Source of the DNA: Bicyclus anynana
Lineage: Eukaryota > Arthropoda > Insecta > Lepidoptera > Nymphalidae
NCBI RefSeq assembly: GCF_947172395.1
Contig: NC_069105.1
Location: forward strand, 2,604,001 to 2,668,000
DNA: 64,000 nt
Direction of reading: 5' to 3'
Below the pieces are notes generated by a model. It ran no database searches. It saw only the letters and a program-made list of their open reading frames with translations, and was not told the DNA's origin. Positions 37,424 to 48,155 of the stretch are shown in pieces. A program made the position numbers and the translations under genes. How positions within the stretch are numbered: the stretch's first letter is position 1; each line of letters opens with the position of its first letter.

Positions 37424-38362
37424 TCCATAATATTCATCGTCTTCGTCAGCGTTATCGTCATCATCATCATCATGAAAAGTAATATGTACGTAGACTTAGT
37501 TGGACCGCTACATCTACATACGACTCGAATTTGTTGTGTTTTCAGGAGGAGAGATGCGGCTGGCTGCGGCGACCGCAATCGCTCGCTATTCCCGCCGCCG
37601 CGCCCGCACCCGCCGCACTCCTCAACGACCTCGTGTAAGTGTTATTTAGTAATATATATTCGTTTCTACCGCCACAGCATTGCTGTGATCCGGTCATAAG
37701 GGTATGGTTGCCAATGTTATTATAGTGCAACATAAAAGATTAGAAGTTAATAAAAAACTACAGCGAGTTTTTTACTCTTTTGTGTCGCACTATACATTAC
37801 ATTATTTTGGTAATAATAATAATGTAAAAGATATTCAGCCAATGAAACTGCATTAGAGTGTGTAAGGTCAAAGTCCCATATCCCCCCTCCAATAAGAAAA
37901 GATGGGAGGCCTAACCCTGTAGAACGCCGTGGTAACAAGGATTATGAAGAAAAATCATCATCAACATTATTTTCTAATCATTAAATCCAGACGAGGTCTA
38001 GCTGAGAGTTCTACAATTCCATTAGTAAAAGCTTTTAGTGACAGAGAGTGTCTGGGGAACATCTTGCTTATTTTTGCTGCCCAGCGTTTATTATTTTTTT
38101 TTATTGATATAGTAAATATTGAAATTCAAAAAATAAATTGATAAATTGTTACTATATAATAGTATATATTGCTCAAAATCAAAGATTATAGAATATATGA
38201 TCATACTTTTGGTTTTATTGACAAGATATTTGACCAAAAAACATTAATATTTCCAGTGTAAAAGCAACCGATGTAGATGCTCTAGACATAGAGCGTACCG
38301 AGTCGGTGATCGAAGAGCCCAGTATAGACGACCTCACCGAACGAGAGCTGGTCGTCGACTGA
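24792..38362 (+). CDS. CEP97: Centrosomal protein of 97 kDa (CEP97), complete
   Basis: Sixteen coding exons: 24792-24795 (ATGG only), 24882-25039, 25521-25665, 27597-27712, 29361-29560, 30825-30908, 31370-31526, 32149-32227, 32935-33117, 33727-34152, 34577-34793, 35446-35567, 36597-36682, 37144-37254, 37546-37634, 38257-38362. The total is 2283 nt, 760 aa, all junctions in phase. Residues 9 to about 200 are leucine-rich repeats; the conserved block SLKAEWLYSQGKGR begins at 236. Residues about 376-516 are low complexity: a Gln/Pro/Leu tract, then Ser/Lys-rich. An IQ calmodulin-binding motif (VTIQKMWRGYRSR, 555-567) is followed by a helical stretch resembling the human region after the IQ motif. 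CEP97 recruits CP110 to the distal centriole and restrains cilium formation. Exons 7, 12 and 14 each run into introns that stay open in frame (see findings). Confidence 0.95.
25835..26398 (-). mobile_element. tRNA-headed SINE (family 2) split by a nested element
   Basis: The minus strand holds the head with GATAGCCCAGTG and GGTTTGAATCCGGTC-type boxes (26320-26398) and the tail CCAATCTGCATTGGGCCAGC (25880-25925). Between them 25981-26245 is an insertion. Lies in CEP97 intron 3. Confidence 0.75.
25981..26245. mobile_element. 265-bp insertion with long inverted arms inside a SINE
   Basis: 25981-26041 and 26143-26202 are near-perfect reverse complements (ATTATATAATGAT at the tip). TTTTCCTTCACC is repeated at 25969-25980 and 26246-26257, a 12-bp flanking duplication. 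The right-hand 43 bp lie outside the arm. Confidence 0.7.
27498..27579. mobile_element. Tiny hairpin element beside CEP97 exon 4
   Basis: ATGCTCAGAGGCACAATTAT and GGGCGGATATTTGTGCTTCT form imperfect arms of about 29 bp. A half copy occurs at 52870-52920. The element ends 17 nt before the exon 4 acceptor boundary at 27597. Confidence 0.7.
27983..28310. mobile_element. SINE family 1: head half (+) joined to tail half (-)
   Basis: 27983-28192 reads forward from a tRNA-like head (TTGGCGCAGTGGTATGC, GGGTTCAATTCCCGGC) to the GGTGTG block. 28193-28310 is the tail of the same family in reverse. Lies in CEP97 intron 4. Confidence 0.75.
28335..29294. mobile_element. 960-bp non-autonomous TIR element
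   Basis: Ends are inverted: CAAGCCCTTGAACAAAAA at the left and its complement at the right, both continuing into GACCCAA-CGTGAATAACGCTT. The left arm has an extra 11 nt that form a 19-bp hairpin with the flank (28315-28333/28346-28364). No transposase frame. Ends 66 nt before CEP97 exon 5. Confidence 0.7.
29600..29815 (+). mobile_element. Non-LTR retrotransposon C-terminal fragment
   Basis: The plus frame reads GRPHKRWEDNLPKGW and VEWKSLEEAYVEGQ, the usual tail of insect LINE polymerases. It is followed by AATAAAGGCT and T-rich sequence. Lies just after the CEP97 exon 5 donor, in the intron. Confidence 0.7.
29921..30235 (-). mobile_element. SINE family 2, near full length
   Basis: Minus-strand head at the right (CCAGTGGATATGACCTGTCT), tail at the left (GCCGAATATGGGTTAATAAT). 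Same family as 31815, 41865 and 62045. Lies in CEP97 intron 5. Confidence 0.75.
30424..30680 (-). mobile_element. RTE-type LINE 3' fragment
   Basis: The minus frame shows KWQWAGHVVQRADGRYKVPK; the 3' end abuts (ATG)n at 30432-30449. Same family as 8816 and 39721, but more decayed. Lies in CEP97 intron 5. Confidence 0.7.
31527..31740 (+). repeat. CEP97: Two 96-bp tandem copies of the end of CEP97 exon 7 with donor site
   Basis: After the real donor at 31527, the unit of exon end plus intron start recurs twice. Donors GTAAGG are at 31527 and 31623, and GTAAGG again at 31719, exactly 96 bp apart. The reading frame of exon 7 stays open through both copies to a stop at 31752. The copies lack 29 nt present in the exon. 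Confidence 0.85.
31815..32098 (-). mobile_element. SINE family 2
   Basis: Minus strand; head near 32098 (GAGCCGTGATAGCCCAGTGG), tail near 31830 (GTGAGCCGAATATAGGTTGA). Lies in CEP97 intron 7, about 50 bp before exon 8. Confidence 0.75.
33230..33395 (+). mobile_element. SINE family 1, 5'-truncated
   Basis: Runs from GACGTACCGCCAAGCGATTT to GTAGTCAAGGGCTAATTTG. Lies in CEP97 intron 9. Confidence 0.7.
34880..35412. repeat. Helitron-like decay and partial SINE family 2
   Basis: 34880-35225 has two direct copies of ATTAACACATAGGCTACTTTT with intervening TACTGAA-CGAATTA, typical of lepidopteran Helitron-like debris; 32520-32700 is similar. 35225-35412 is a minus-strand family 2 SINE piece. Lies in CEP97 intron 11. 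Confidence 0.5.
35568..36015 (+). repeat. CEP97: Three degenerate copies of CEP97 exon 12 end with donors
   Basis: The exon 12 words CAGATGCAGGCCATCAACGC and CTCCACGCTGCAGAATATTG recur at about 35655-35718, 35805-35867 and 35950-36008. Spacing is about 150 bp. The second copy has G then GTCGTT; the third has an intact GTAAAG donor at 35868, exactly 300 nt after the real one; the last copy has a stop. Confidence 0.85.
36030..36181 (-). mobile_element. Lep1-like Helitron fragment
   Basis: Ends TTTATAATATTAGTATAGAT, with TTTTTCAAATCGGACCAGTA inside; reverse of the copy at 61147. Lies in CEP97 intron 12. Confidence 0.65.
37261..37475 (+). repeat. (ATC)n microsatellite in CEP97 intron 14
   Basis: About 200 nt of ATC/ACC triplets beginning six nt after the exon 14 donor. 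Read in the exon frame it encodes histidine almost without break. The antisense frame reads as poly-Met. Only simple-sequence DNA is seen. Confidence 0.95.
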
Positions 38363-38518
38363 TGATCATTTACATTTTAGCTAATAATTCGAACGCGTTC
38401 ACACATCCAGAGACAATCTAGACATCGACAGTGCATATTACGAAACGAATTTTAGAAAGAGATAGACGTATTGACTTTGCAGTGCTGAATCTCTGTCGCA
38501 CGTATTACACATGAATTT

Positions 38519-38752
38519 TTGAAGTAAAACTTCTTTACGCATGCTTGACTCGAGTAAATTGACAAATTGTAATCAAGCGTACAGCCACAGTGAAACAGTG
38601 TTTGTTATTTTGAGCTACCAGTAGATGGCGTTCTTTGAGAACTTTGAAACTAACCCTATTTGTACACTATAAAAACTTGTTGCCATGCAGTTCAGTCTGA
38701 GGCTCACAGATGGCGCTTTTTTATTTTTGAAAGAAGTTTTGTTTCAGTCGTT
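38519..38752. repeat. TIR element of the AAGTAAAACTTCTTT family, both ends present
   Basis: Left TTGAAGTAAAACTTCTTTAC, right GAAAGAAGTTTTGTTTCAGT, inverted. Contains AGTAGATGGCGTTCTTTGAG. Lies 160 bp after the CEP97 stop, so possibly within its 3' UTR. Confidence 0.65.
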
Positions 38753-38933
38753 TGGACTACAGCACAGTTTTTTTTTTCAAAATTTATATCAAAACCCAAC
38801 AACGTTAGTGCTTGTGATATAACTGAAAGAGACAAGCTCTGCGAATACAGCAAATCTATCTCTTTATAGTTCAATGTGTAAGAGTAATATGAATATTACA
38901 AATTCGTTTCTATAAAAATCATATACCTTTATG

Positions 38934-39275
38934 GCCTAAAGGAGAAACCCAGTCTCCATGTGAATTTGGGCTCAAAAAATTGGCTAAATCAGCTAAATTA
39001 CTTCTTAAAGGTACATTTGTGCAACTTAATCGGATCCGTTTGACATCAAATTCATCGCATTATCTGTGACTGACAGTTTTTTTTAGGGTTTTGACATTAA
39101 TTTGACAAGTAAAAAATAATGAAATCAGCTTATTTTCCCTGTTGGCCATTATTGTTTCGTCTAAAATTCAAATGGAGTAATCTAGTAAAAAATACAAGAC
39201 TTTTGGTACATTTTTCATTTCGGTATCGTTCTGAAGAGTGGGTCCAATTTCGGGTTTCTCCTTTTAGTCTATGAT
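38934..39275. mobile_element. TIR element TAAAGGAGAAACCC
   Basis: Left end TAAAGGAGAAACCCAGTCTC and right end GGGTTTCTCCTTTTA are inverted and TA-flanked, as in Tc1/mariner-type MITEs. A diverged relative spans about 49072-49545 (shared TTATTTTCCCTGTTGGCCA). Confidence 0.65.
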
Positions 39276-39714
39276 AAACTGTCATATCAAGTATGTCCTC
39301 AAATGGATTCATCTGTGATCGCGTTTCTTTTTTGTATTATAAAGAATAATTGCGAAATTACGCTGCGTCAAAAAAAGCTTTAACTATGTTTGCGAACAGT
39401 TATGTGTGTGTGTTGTAGTCAAAAGCCGAATTCCTTTTGGTATTGCGGTTTATTTATCGTATTGTGTGTGACAGCTAAAGAAATGTGTGGTTACTACTAG
39501 CTCCTTTTAGACCATAAAGTAAAATTAAGATTAAAAAAACAAATGAATACCATAAATTCAATGTTGTGCATGATAGTTACGTCGATCATTATAGTCACTG
39601 AGTCAACGGGCCATCAATCGTTTAGCCTAAACGGCTCAGTAGATAACGCGCTGAGTAGATAGAGCGTTATCTACTTGCATTTAGTTGTGAGGCAATAAAG
39701 GAAACACTTGGTCG

Positions 39715-40113
39715 CTAACTATGGGCCTCATAAGAAGGCTCCGAGTCACACAGCGGGCGATGGAACGAGCTATGTTAGAAGTGTCTCTGCGTGATCGAAT
39801 CAGAAATGAGGAGATCCGCAGAAGAACCAAAGTCACCGACATAGCTCAACGAGTTGCGAAGCTGAAGTGGCAATGGGCGGGGCACATAGTGCGAAGAGCC
39901 GATGGACGTTGGGGTCCCAAAGTGCTGGAATGGCGACCCCGCACTAGTAAGCGCAGTGTTGGCCGACCCCCCACCAGGTGGACTGACGACATCAAGCGAG
40001 TCGCAGGGATTCGCTGGATGCAGGTGGCTCAGTATCGTGATGTTTGGAAGTCCCTACAAAAGGCCTATGTCCTGCAGTGGACGTCCATCGGCTGATATGA
40101 TGATGATGATGAA
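39715..40113 (+). mobile_element. RTE-type LINE C-terminal fragment, best preserved copy
   Basis: A 124-aa open frame (39721-40095) reads RRLRVTQRAMERAMLEVSLR, WAGHIVRRADGRWGP, RSVGRPPTRWTDDI and ends with (ATG)n after the stop. This is the thumb/tail region of arthropod RTE-like reverse transcriptase proteins. The upstream polymerase is absent, so it is a dead 5'-truncated copy. Confidence 0.8.
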
Positions 40114-40799
40114 AGGAAACAACCTAAATGACAAAATGAAATGCGCTCACTAGATATCGCGTTATCAACTGAGTTGTGATATAAATGTCAATAGATAGTC
40201 ATAGGGAAAAGATTGCGGTCCCGTCGACTACGTTGATAACGCGTTTACTCATTTTCAAAATGTCGTTTGCAATAAATTCGATCCTTTTTATAAAATATGC
40301 GTAATTTAAAATGATAAATACAAAACCAGAGCATCGCATAGACAAAGCAGCTGAAATTATTTGAATAAGTTAAGGTTAGAATTTAGCTTTAATTTGGATT
40401 TTTTCAAAATAATGTTTTAAAATTAGGAAAGACCGGATTGGCTTTATTATATCTGTAGGAAAAACCAAAGACAAAACTCGATTAAGGTTATGTGAAATTA
40501 ATTCTCACTTTCCATTATTTATAAACGTGGTTTAGCTTATTAGTAGTTACTTAGTTTTATTTTATACTAAATAGGCTGTATGGTCATCAATCTTTGCCTG
40601 TCAAATTAAAAAAAAAAACTTCTTTGTCTCCTTTTTCCAAATGGTAAATTACTCACGACAGAAAGAGACACCTATTCCACCACTGTACAGCATTTATTAA
40701 TAAGTTACTAGGCTGCTAGCGTAATAGACACGAGAAAACTTAAATAAAAAAAAATGTAGGTATTTTTTCTGAACCAAAATTGTTGTTTTTCTAAATTAC

Positions 40800-41130
40800 T
40801 ATGACAGTTTTGCAGCGATCTCCTATTAAAAAGTGGACGCCCAATCAGCGACCAAAAACGTCCCCACTCAATGAGTGCCAAACACAACTTCTTGGCACTC
40901 AATTCAAGTAGTCGCATTTGCAAATTCAACCTTAAACTCAATCCTTAAAGTTGAATTTGCTCTGACTTTGGGATTTTATTGAATATTGGACTGTATTTAG
41001 AGGCCTTTAGGTTTAATTTTCTTTACTAATAATTCTAAAACTGTCAAAACAAAATTGACCAGTTTTTAAGTGAAATATTCTACATGATTGTGCGTCCTTT
41101 TATTATAAGAGGTCAATGCAGTTTTGTGTA
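40800..41130 (-). repeat. Dispersed repeat, inverted copy of 4130-4440
   Basis: Shares ACTCAATGAGTG, TTGGCACTCAATTCAAGTAG and GTGCGTCCTTTTATTATAAG with the complement of 4130-4440. Noncoding; family unknown. Confidence 0.6.
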
Positions 41131-41829
41131 TATTTTTTCCTAAAATTTCGTGTCTGTTTTGCTGGCCCTAAAGAAAATTTCAAGCTTTATATTTTTTAAT
41201 CTCAAATGTAAATATGAGCAAAAAGCACATTTTATAAGTTTTAAAATTATTTATTTATTTAAGTTATTTATTTATTGCTAAGCGTTTTATTATTAACATA
41301 GATATCGTGGTTGTTTATTCAGAAACGAATTTTCCATAGATTTAGTTAATTGTTTTTATAGCGTTTATTTTTGTATATTGTAACAATACTTTTATTCATT
41401 AGCTTGTTTGCCAACACAAAAATGCATTTTTTTACATTTGACTTGTCAAATTTTATTCTGCCATTTTATTTAATTAATTAATACAAGAATACTAAAATGG
41501 CGATTAAAATGAGGGTCAGCAGTATTTAAAAAATAAGTATTTAAAAAAATATATTCTCTGAAATTGGTCAAGCCGTTTCGGAGGAATGGTTTCCTATTTG
41601 GTATCGAAAGAAATATTTATAAAACTCAATGTAATACTGGTAATTTAAATAACAAACGAAACGCGAAACGCTTTATACGAAAATTCCTTTTTTTTAATGA
41701 CGTCACAATTGTGACTCTGTCAACAAATGTCAAGAATGACATCACTGAGCTTCTGATGTAAATACACAAAGAATAATTTTTAAGATTAATTTATATGTAA
41801 GGTTTTCAATTTAATATACAGACACTATA

Positions 41830-42336
41830 AGCTCACATTCGCACGAGAGTTTTTTTAACGGGCGGTAAAAGACACGTGATAGCCCAGTGGATAGGACCTC
41901 TGCCTTCGATTCCGGAGGGCGTAGGTTTGAATCCAGTCCGGGGCAGCACCTCCAACTTTTCAGTTGTGTGCATTTTAAGAAATTAAATATCACGTGTCTC
42001 AAACGGTGAAGGAAAACATCGTGAGGAAACCTGCACATCAGATAATTTTCTTAATTCTCTGCGTGCGTGAAGTCTGCCAATCCGCATTGGGTCAGCGTGG
42101 TGAACTATTGGTCTAACCCCTCTCATTCTGAGAGGAGACTCGGGCTCAGCAGTGAGCCGAAAATGGGTAATAAGGCTTAAAATAATATGAAGTAAAAATT
42201 AAGGTCTAATTCTAACGCCCAAAATTGAAAATTCAACACTGCTCGATAAAAAAACGTTGTGTTTTAAAAACGAATTTGTTGTATCTGTACGTTTTTTTTA
42301 ACGTCCGTTAAAACAACTCTCGTGCGAATGGGAGCT
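41830..42336. mobile_element. TIR element carrying a nested SINE
   Basis: Left AGCTCACATTCGCACGAGAG and right CTCTCGTGCGAATGGGAGCT are inverted, each followed inward by TTTAACGG-like sequence. A family 2 SINE fills about 41865-42180. Confidence 0.75.
41865..42180 (+). mobile_element. SINE family 2, near full length
   Basis: Head GTGATAGCCCAGTGGATAGG with B box GGTTTGAATCCAGTCC; body CACGTGTCTCAAACGGTGAA; tail CAGCAGTGAGCCGAAAATGG. Inserted within a TIR element. Confidence 0.8.
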
Positions 42337-44752
42337 AAGCTCTCCGCCTACTACACAGGTTAGCGCGTATCCTTGAATAATTTTAATAATTATTCCTTTA
42401 ATAATAATTTTCCGCTATTAGACATGCGCAGATGCGGGATGGGATGGCTGAGGATTTTTAATTAATCGATAAAATTTAGTATAAACTATGTCGATACTTA
42501 GACAATATTCCGTGATCGACGTCGAAACATCGTGGCGCAGTAATAAGTAAAAAAAAAATTATAAAAATAAATCGGTTGACTCTCTATAAAAGTGACGAAT
42601 CCATTCCTTAAATTTTTTGTTCATTTTGAGAACAAAACATTCGATATGTCGCATAAAACGATGTTTTTGAGTTCAAAAACTTCCAAAAAAACTGATTTTT
42701 AATAATTTAAAACATAGGATACCTTCATAGGTACTCAAAACATTAAAATCAGATGATTACCCGATTTCCGAAACAAATTAATTTCTTAGTAGGGAAGTTG
42801 AAAAAAATACAAGGAGAAGAGTTATGACAGTGTAATGGGCGTTGACCTTTAGAGTATATGTCTATATGTAAGAAGTCTGTTAAAAATTAATGTTGTACCA
42901 AAATTTGCTTAGTTATGACTTAGTAGAATATGTTGAGTTTTTATATTTAGTAAAAGTTAGCATAGCTCCAAAAGTTTCTTTAGATTTGTAGGAATTAAGT
43001 TAGATTTTTATTCTAGAAGTGTTTTATTGTATTATAGCATTTTGTGGAGTCTCGCAAATCTAGATCTTGATAAGATTAGTGCATTTTAATATATTAACTT
43101 ATTTGTTTAGTGCAAGTTATTTTAAGCGAAATGTATGTCTTGTATTGAAAGCTTTATTATTTTTTGTATTTTTTTTAAATTTTAGAATATGGTGCTTAGT
43201 AGCCAATATTTTGCGTTTATTTTTTTTTCCTTTTTTTCTATAAATTTTTGTATTTTGATAAAGTTTGTATTTCTACAAAAATATTTCAGCCATTAAAACT
43301 GAATTATTATCAAAAAATTAAAATTCATCATCACCACTAAAATTCAATAATAACTAACCAATCAATAATCATATTTTGTATGTACCTATGTTATCCCTAG
43401 TCATTTTTAACAATTTATTTCTTTTTTTTATATATTATCTACTGTATGAGGGATATATTACACTTATTCATTCGGATTCTGTTTAATAAGTGTAGCTGAA
43501 CAAGTGTAATAATTCCCTAAAAATTATGTAACTTTGAGATTTAAGCTATCGTGGATTTAAATATGATATAATTGTGTTGATAAAAATTGTTAATAATAAT
43601 AATTTCTAAAAAACTCTGCTTGATAAATACAAACAATGTAACAGTTTACGGAAAATAAGCAAAATTTCGGTTGTGTATGAATCTACGCTAAATCTTAATA
43701 TTGTATATTTTTTTTTTATGAAATCTAATCTAAATAATGTCCTGTAAAATCGTCCTAGCATATTTGCAATGAGTCGTAATATTTAATGGAGAATAATAAT
43801 CAGATAATTCAATACTATACAGATAGACCTACATGGTATTTGTAATACCATGCGAGAATAAAATGTAACAGCAATCCAGTGACAATTAATTTATAAAAAA
43901 AATATGATTTTCACAAGATCACACTGAAACTGTATTAATTAATAATTAAGATAATTTTAATTTGTTGTTAGTTCACATAACATCCTACCAATTCGGAGAT
44001 GGAAAAAGGAATGTGATCAAAAGAAGAACAATTTTAGATCTCGTAAAAAATATTGGTTTTTTTTTAATGTTATAAACGTATTACGTCATACGTTAAATGT
44101 GAGTCGGGCTACATACCTTCAGTTTTAACTTTACAGTTATTTTTTAATCTAAATTTCAATCAAAATCATTAATAGCATAGATTTTTTTAATCAACTTATG
44201 CAATTATAATTATTTATTTATTTTATTTATGCAGTATTTCTTTAGAAAATAATAAAAAAAAATGTCTTTACGTTGAGCTTAAATCAAACTCTGGTTTAAT
44301 ATAATAACGTCGAAATGTGTTAACTTGCACGGCTTGGGTGTTAGGTTTATTTTCGTTACGGAATTTCTTGATTCGGTCGCCGCCCTTAAAAGCTATGCAA
44401 ATAGCTTAAAAACTGTACAGTTAAAACTGACGAGCACTACATACAGACGATTGAACCGAACAGTTCGTCTGTAGCTCGCATTAGTAACAAAAAATATTCG
44501 CATATTTGCCAGTCTTGTGAAGTTTTATTTTGGCTAAATTGCTAGGCGAATCACAAGCGCTTCGCTTCAAGCTTGCGCGAGAGTCTTAGTATATAAGGAG
44601 GTGCACAAATGTGTTTGTAATTTGTATTGTATTCCAGCCGAATGGAAACTTGATTGTTTCAACAATTGTTTGTAGCATTTTAAAAACAAAATATCGTAGG
44701 TATTATTTTTATGATACAACAGAATTGTTTTTAGTTATTTTATTACGGTTTA

Positions 44753-45198
44753 TACAGGGTGCTCGGGAGTAGTTCCCATAACTCTAGGGTTATATTATTT
44801 AGGGAAAATTAATTTAAAATATATAAGGAATCTGTGATCTAAAATTGGAGTGAAAAAACATTTATTTTGTAAATAGATCTTAAATTTTGTCCTTTATATG
44901 GCATCCTTATTTATACCTAGCCAAACTTATTCATTGATAAAAATCATCAAGTAGTAGTGAAGTGCGGTATGCCAGTTGGAATATCTCGTCGATATCGACA
45001 GTCTTACCACTACGATAACGTATTTTAAAAATAAGCAAGGATAGATAAAGGCTAGGGTCACATGGGATAGTTGGAATTATTTGAATTACTTTGTATGAAA
45101 ACATAATTTTTTTTTTTAGTTATTAAATACTGTTCGCCTCGTATAAGTGGACTTGACAACACGTTGAAGTTATGTGAAAAACTCCCGAGCACCCTGTA
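44753..45198. mobile_element. 446-bp mariner-type MITE
   Basis: Ends TACAGGGTGCTCGGGAGT and ACTCCCGAGCACCCTGTA are perfect inverted repeats of 18 bp, flanked by TA on both sides (44751-44752, 45199-45200). No transposase frame. Confidence 0.85.
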
Positions 45199-46254
45199 TA
45201 GCGACTCGGGTTTTTTACGGTTTTTCTACTAATCGATCATCAGTCGGTTTTTATACAATTTTGCTAACACTCTAAAATGTTACGAGATTGTTGTAACAAT
45301 TGCGTATTTCTGTTCGGCTGAACCGTGGGTATAGAGTATAGACCACGGTGGGGTGTGTAATAAATGTTTATTGTGTAAGTGATATTGATTGTGAAACCTG
45401 ACCAGAAAAATATTCTACTTGGTTAATTAAAAGGTATTAAGGTACTTTTTCAATGTAATTACTCATTCAAGAATTAGGGGTTCTAAAATTAGTGGCTATT
45501 TGGAAATGACATTTCCCAATTTTCTATGGAGGCTGTGCCTATATTCCGAGTGTCAAGTAAGCGGAACAAATTATTTTTATCTTAAAAAAACGTAGAATAT
45601 TGGGCGTAAAACCTAAAAATATATTTTTCCCGGAGCCCCCATTTTTTTAATTAATTTAATAAAATGTGATTTTTCCATCAGCTGACAACACATTCATGCT
45701 TCTCTGTCTACGATTTAATGTTTCTTTGTTTTTTAAGTTGTGTCATATTGACAACATGACATTGACAGCTTACACCGGATATTAATTCAATTCCAGTTAT
45801 TTTTATTGGTTGTTTGAATACTTTTACTATATTGTCTACGTTTTTGTAGACAAGGGAGCGAAACAAAAAAAAAATATTTATATTAATGCGGGTTCCGAAA
45901 ACTCTAAAAAAATTTTTCTAAAAAGCGATTTGTATCCTCTATCTGTAAAAATACTATCGACATGCTTATAAATTATAAAGGTCCATTTTGGGACATGTTC
46001 TTTGTGAAAAAAATTACATCACCCATATAAAATCTTCCTTTCCTTTCGGAAGCAATTGGAACTACCACCATAAAACAGGAAGTTTTTGATACCTCACATC
46101 GCTCCTATCAAGAGATATTAAAAAGCTATTGACCCATTGTCGTAAATAGAATTACCTATTTATACCTACACCTAAAGTTTTGCATAAAAATAACACAGTC
46201 AAAATCAATTTTCCTTTAAACAGTTGCTGCTATAGGTCAAATTTATAATATAAA

Positions 46255-46445
46255 AATCTATACTAATATTATAAAGCTGAAGTGTTTGTTTGTTTACCTG
46301 AACGCGCTAATCTCAGGAACTACTCCGATGTCAGAAATTCTTTCAGTGATATATAATAGCCTATTTATCGAGGAAATTTATAGGCTATTATCACCGTATT
46401 CCTACGGAGACGGTCATATATAATACGAGTAAAATATTCACGCCA
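46255..46445 (+). mobile_element. Lep1-like Helitron fragment
   Basis: Begins ATCTATACTAATATTATAAA with GAACGCGCTAATCTCAGGAA inside. The 3' CTAGT end is missing. Confidence 0.65.
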
Positions 46446-47213
46446 CATGAGTGAATGAATCGACCATTATTTTTCTGGTCATGTCAGACGTGTGTACATT
46501 CTAATGTGTTGTGTCCTGTCCGGTGCCCTAACGTGTATGCAATATCGTCGTTGACTTTATTATTACTTGTTTGGCGTTCATTCAAAGATTCTATACTATT
46601 AGATATGGTCAAACACGTCGATACTGAGGCGAAAAAAAGCGGCTAATTGTCTTAATTTCATTTAGTCGCATAGTAAAAACGAAGGTTATATAAACAAATG
46701 ATACCTAATGTCTACAATGTCGAGTTGTGTGTCCGAGTGTAAAAACTATATAGACAAATATATAATGTAAGTAAACACAGAATTGTGCATGTGTGCGCTC
46801 ATTGGAGTAACTAAAGTCGAATCCCTTTTTGCGGTGATACAATTTTCGACACATATTTAGTTTGTTGTTTTTACATTTAGATTCCTGAAAAGATGTGAAA
46901 GTAATTTATGGATGAATAAGTTATATAATTATAATTAATATATTATTTTTGATTATACTACAATATGATTTTACTATATTATGTCAGATAATTCGAAAGA
47001 ATTCCGAGTAATTATAAAGTCGACGACGTTACAAAAATGACTTGCCGTCCTTGATCACTTCAATTATAAAGCGAATGTACCTTTACCCACCTTATTTTGT
47101 TGTCATTACCTTTAGAGCCTGTATTTATTGTGGTTTATAAAATCATTTTAAAAAGTAAACTGCTGTTTCATTTAACTACATACTCTGTAGAGCATTCATA
47201 ATTTTTCATGATC

Positions 47214-47560
47214 ATTATCAGCCGATGGACGTCCAGTGTCCAGGTCCGGCCCGTCCATACGGTGAACGGAGCAGTCGCTCCAGGCGCCAAATCCCAGAGA
47301 GCGCCTAAATGATAATCCTACTCAACCGTAGACAGTACTGCGCCTGATTTTCAATTGGTCACCCCATAGTATGGTCGAGATCTTCGCGTTCCATTCTTAC
47401 TTTACACTCATAATTTGGTATAGATATCTTCATATTATTAGGAGCAAACAGGAGAGGCGCCATAATTAGATCTCGCTCCATTTTAAAATTGACTTCGGGC
47501 CGGCTCTGCCAGTGTCCACTGCTGGACATAAGCCTCCTGTAAAGACTTCCAAACGCAAAC
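47214..47560 (-). mobile_element. RTE LINE 3' scrap with a 266-bp insertion
   Basis: LINE 3' end at 47214-47242 (GCCGATGGACGTCCAG) continues at 47509-47560 (GTCCACTGCTGGACATAAGC). The insert 47243-47508 is bracketed by CCAGTGTCCA at 47233-47242 and 47509-47518. Its ends, GGTCCGGCCCG and CGGGCCGGCTCT, are roughly inverted. Confidence 0.65.
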
Positions 47561-47924
47561 GTTCCTCGAGTACGGGTTCATCTAACATTATTTTAGCAAC
47601 AGTGATGGTATAAGATGATAACTTGAGTTCAGTTCTTTGTTAGGCAGCGTGAACGCCGTCACGCTGCTAGTCGCGTTAGTGATTTTGTGCGATAATGTTT
47701 TGTATTGTAATTATTGATCATAAATTCTTTAGTGTGGACATGGAGAACAGGGGAGGTAAGCGTTAATGCATTCTGAAAGGATCCTTTAAACCTACTCCCT
47801 ACTTAAGTCTTGGGACACCTGCTCGACGTGTTTCCTCTACCACAAAATGATGGTACATTCACTGTTGCTGCTACCCTTCTTATTATAAAAGGTATCGTCT
47901 GCATTTAGCGGAATCAACAAAAAT

Positions 47925-48155
47925 GATCTATACTAATAAATAAAGAAGAATTTGTTTGTTTGTTTGATTGAACGCGCTAATCTCAGGAACCCTATAAAAA
48001 TAAATAAATAAAATAAAATAAAACTACTACTGGTCCGATTTGAAAAATTCTTTCAGTGTTAGATAGCCCATTTATCGAGGAAGGCTATAGGCTATATATC
48101 CGTTTTCCTACGGGAACGGGAACCACGCGGGTAAAATCGCGCGGCGTCAGCTAGT
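47925..48155 (+). mobile_element. Lep1-like Helitron, 3' end present
   Basis: Runs from ATCTATACTAATAAATAAAG through AGGAAGGCTATAGGCTATAT to GCGGCGTCAGCTAGT. An (AAATA)n run interrupts it near 47996-48020. A decayed reverse copy lies at about 48540-48716. Confidence 0.75.

Noticed and set aside
37177..37578. 133-aa antisense frame rich in methionine
   Set aside because: It is the reverse strand of the ATC microsatellite and CEP97 exon sequence.
39721..40095. 124-aa open frame as a host gene
   Set aside because: Matches the tail of RTE-like reverse transcriptase proteins and ends in (ATG)n; it is a truncated transposon copy.
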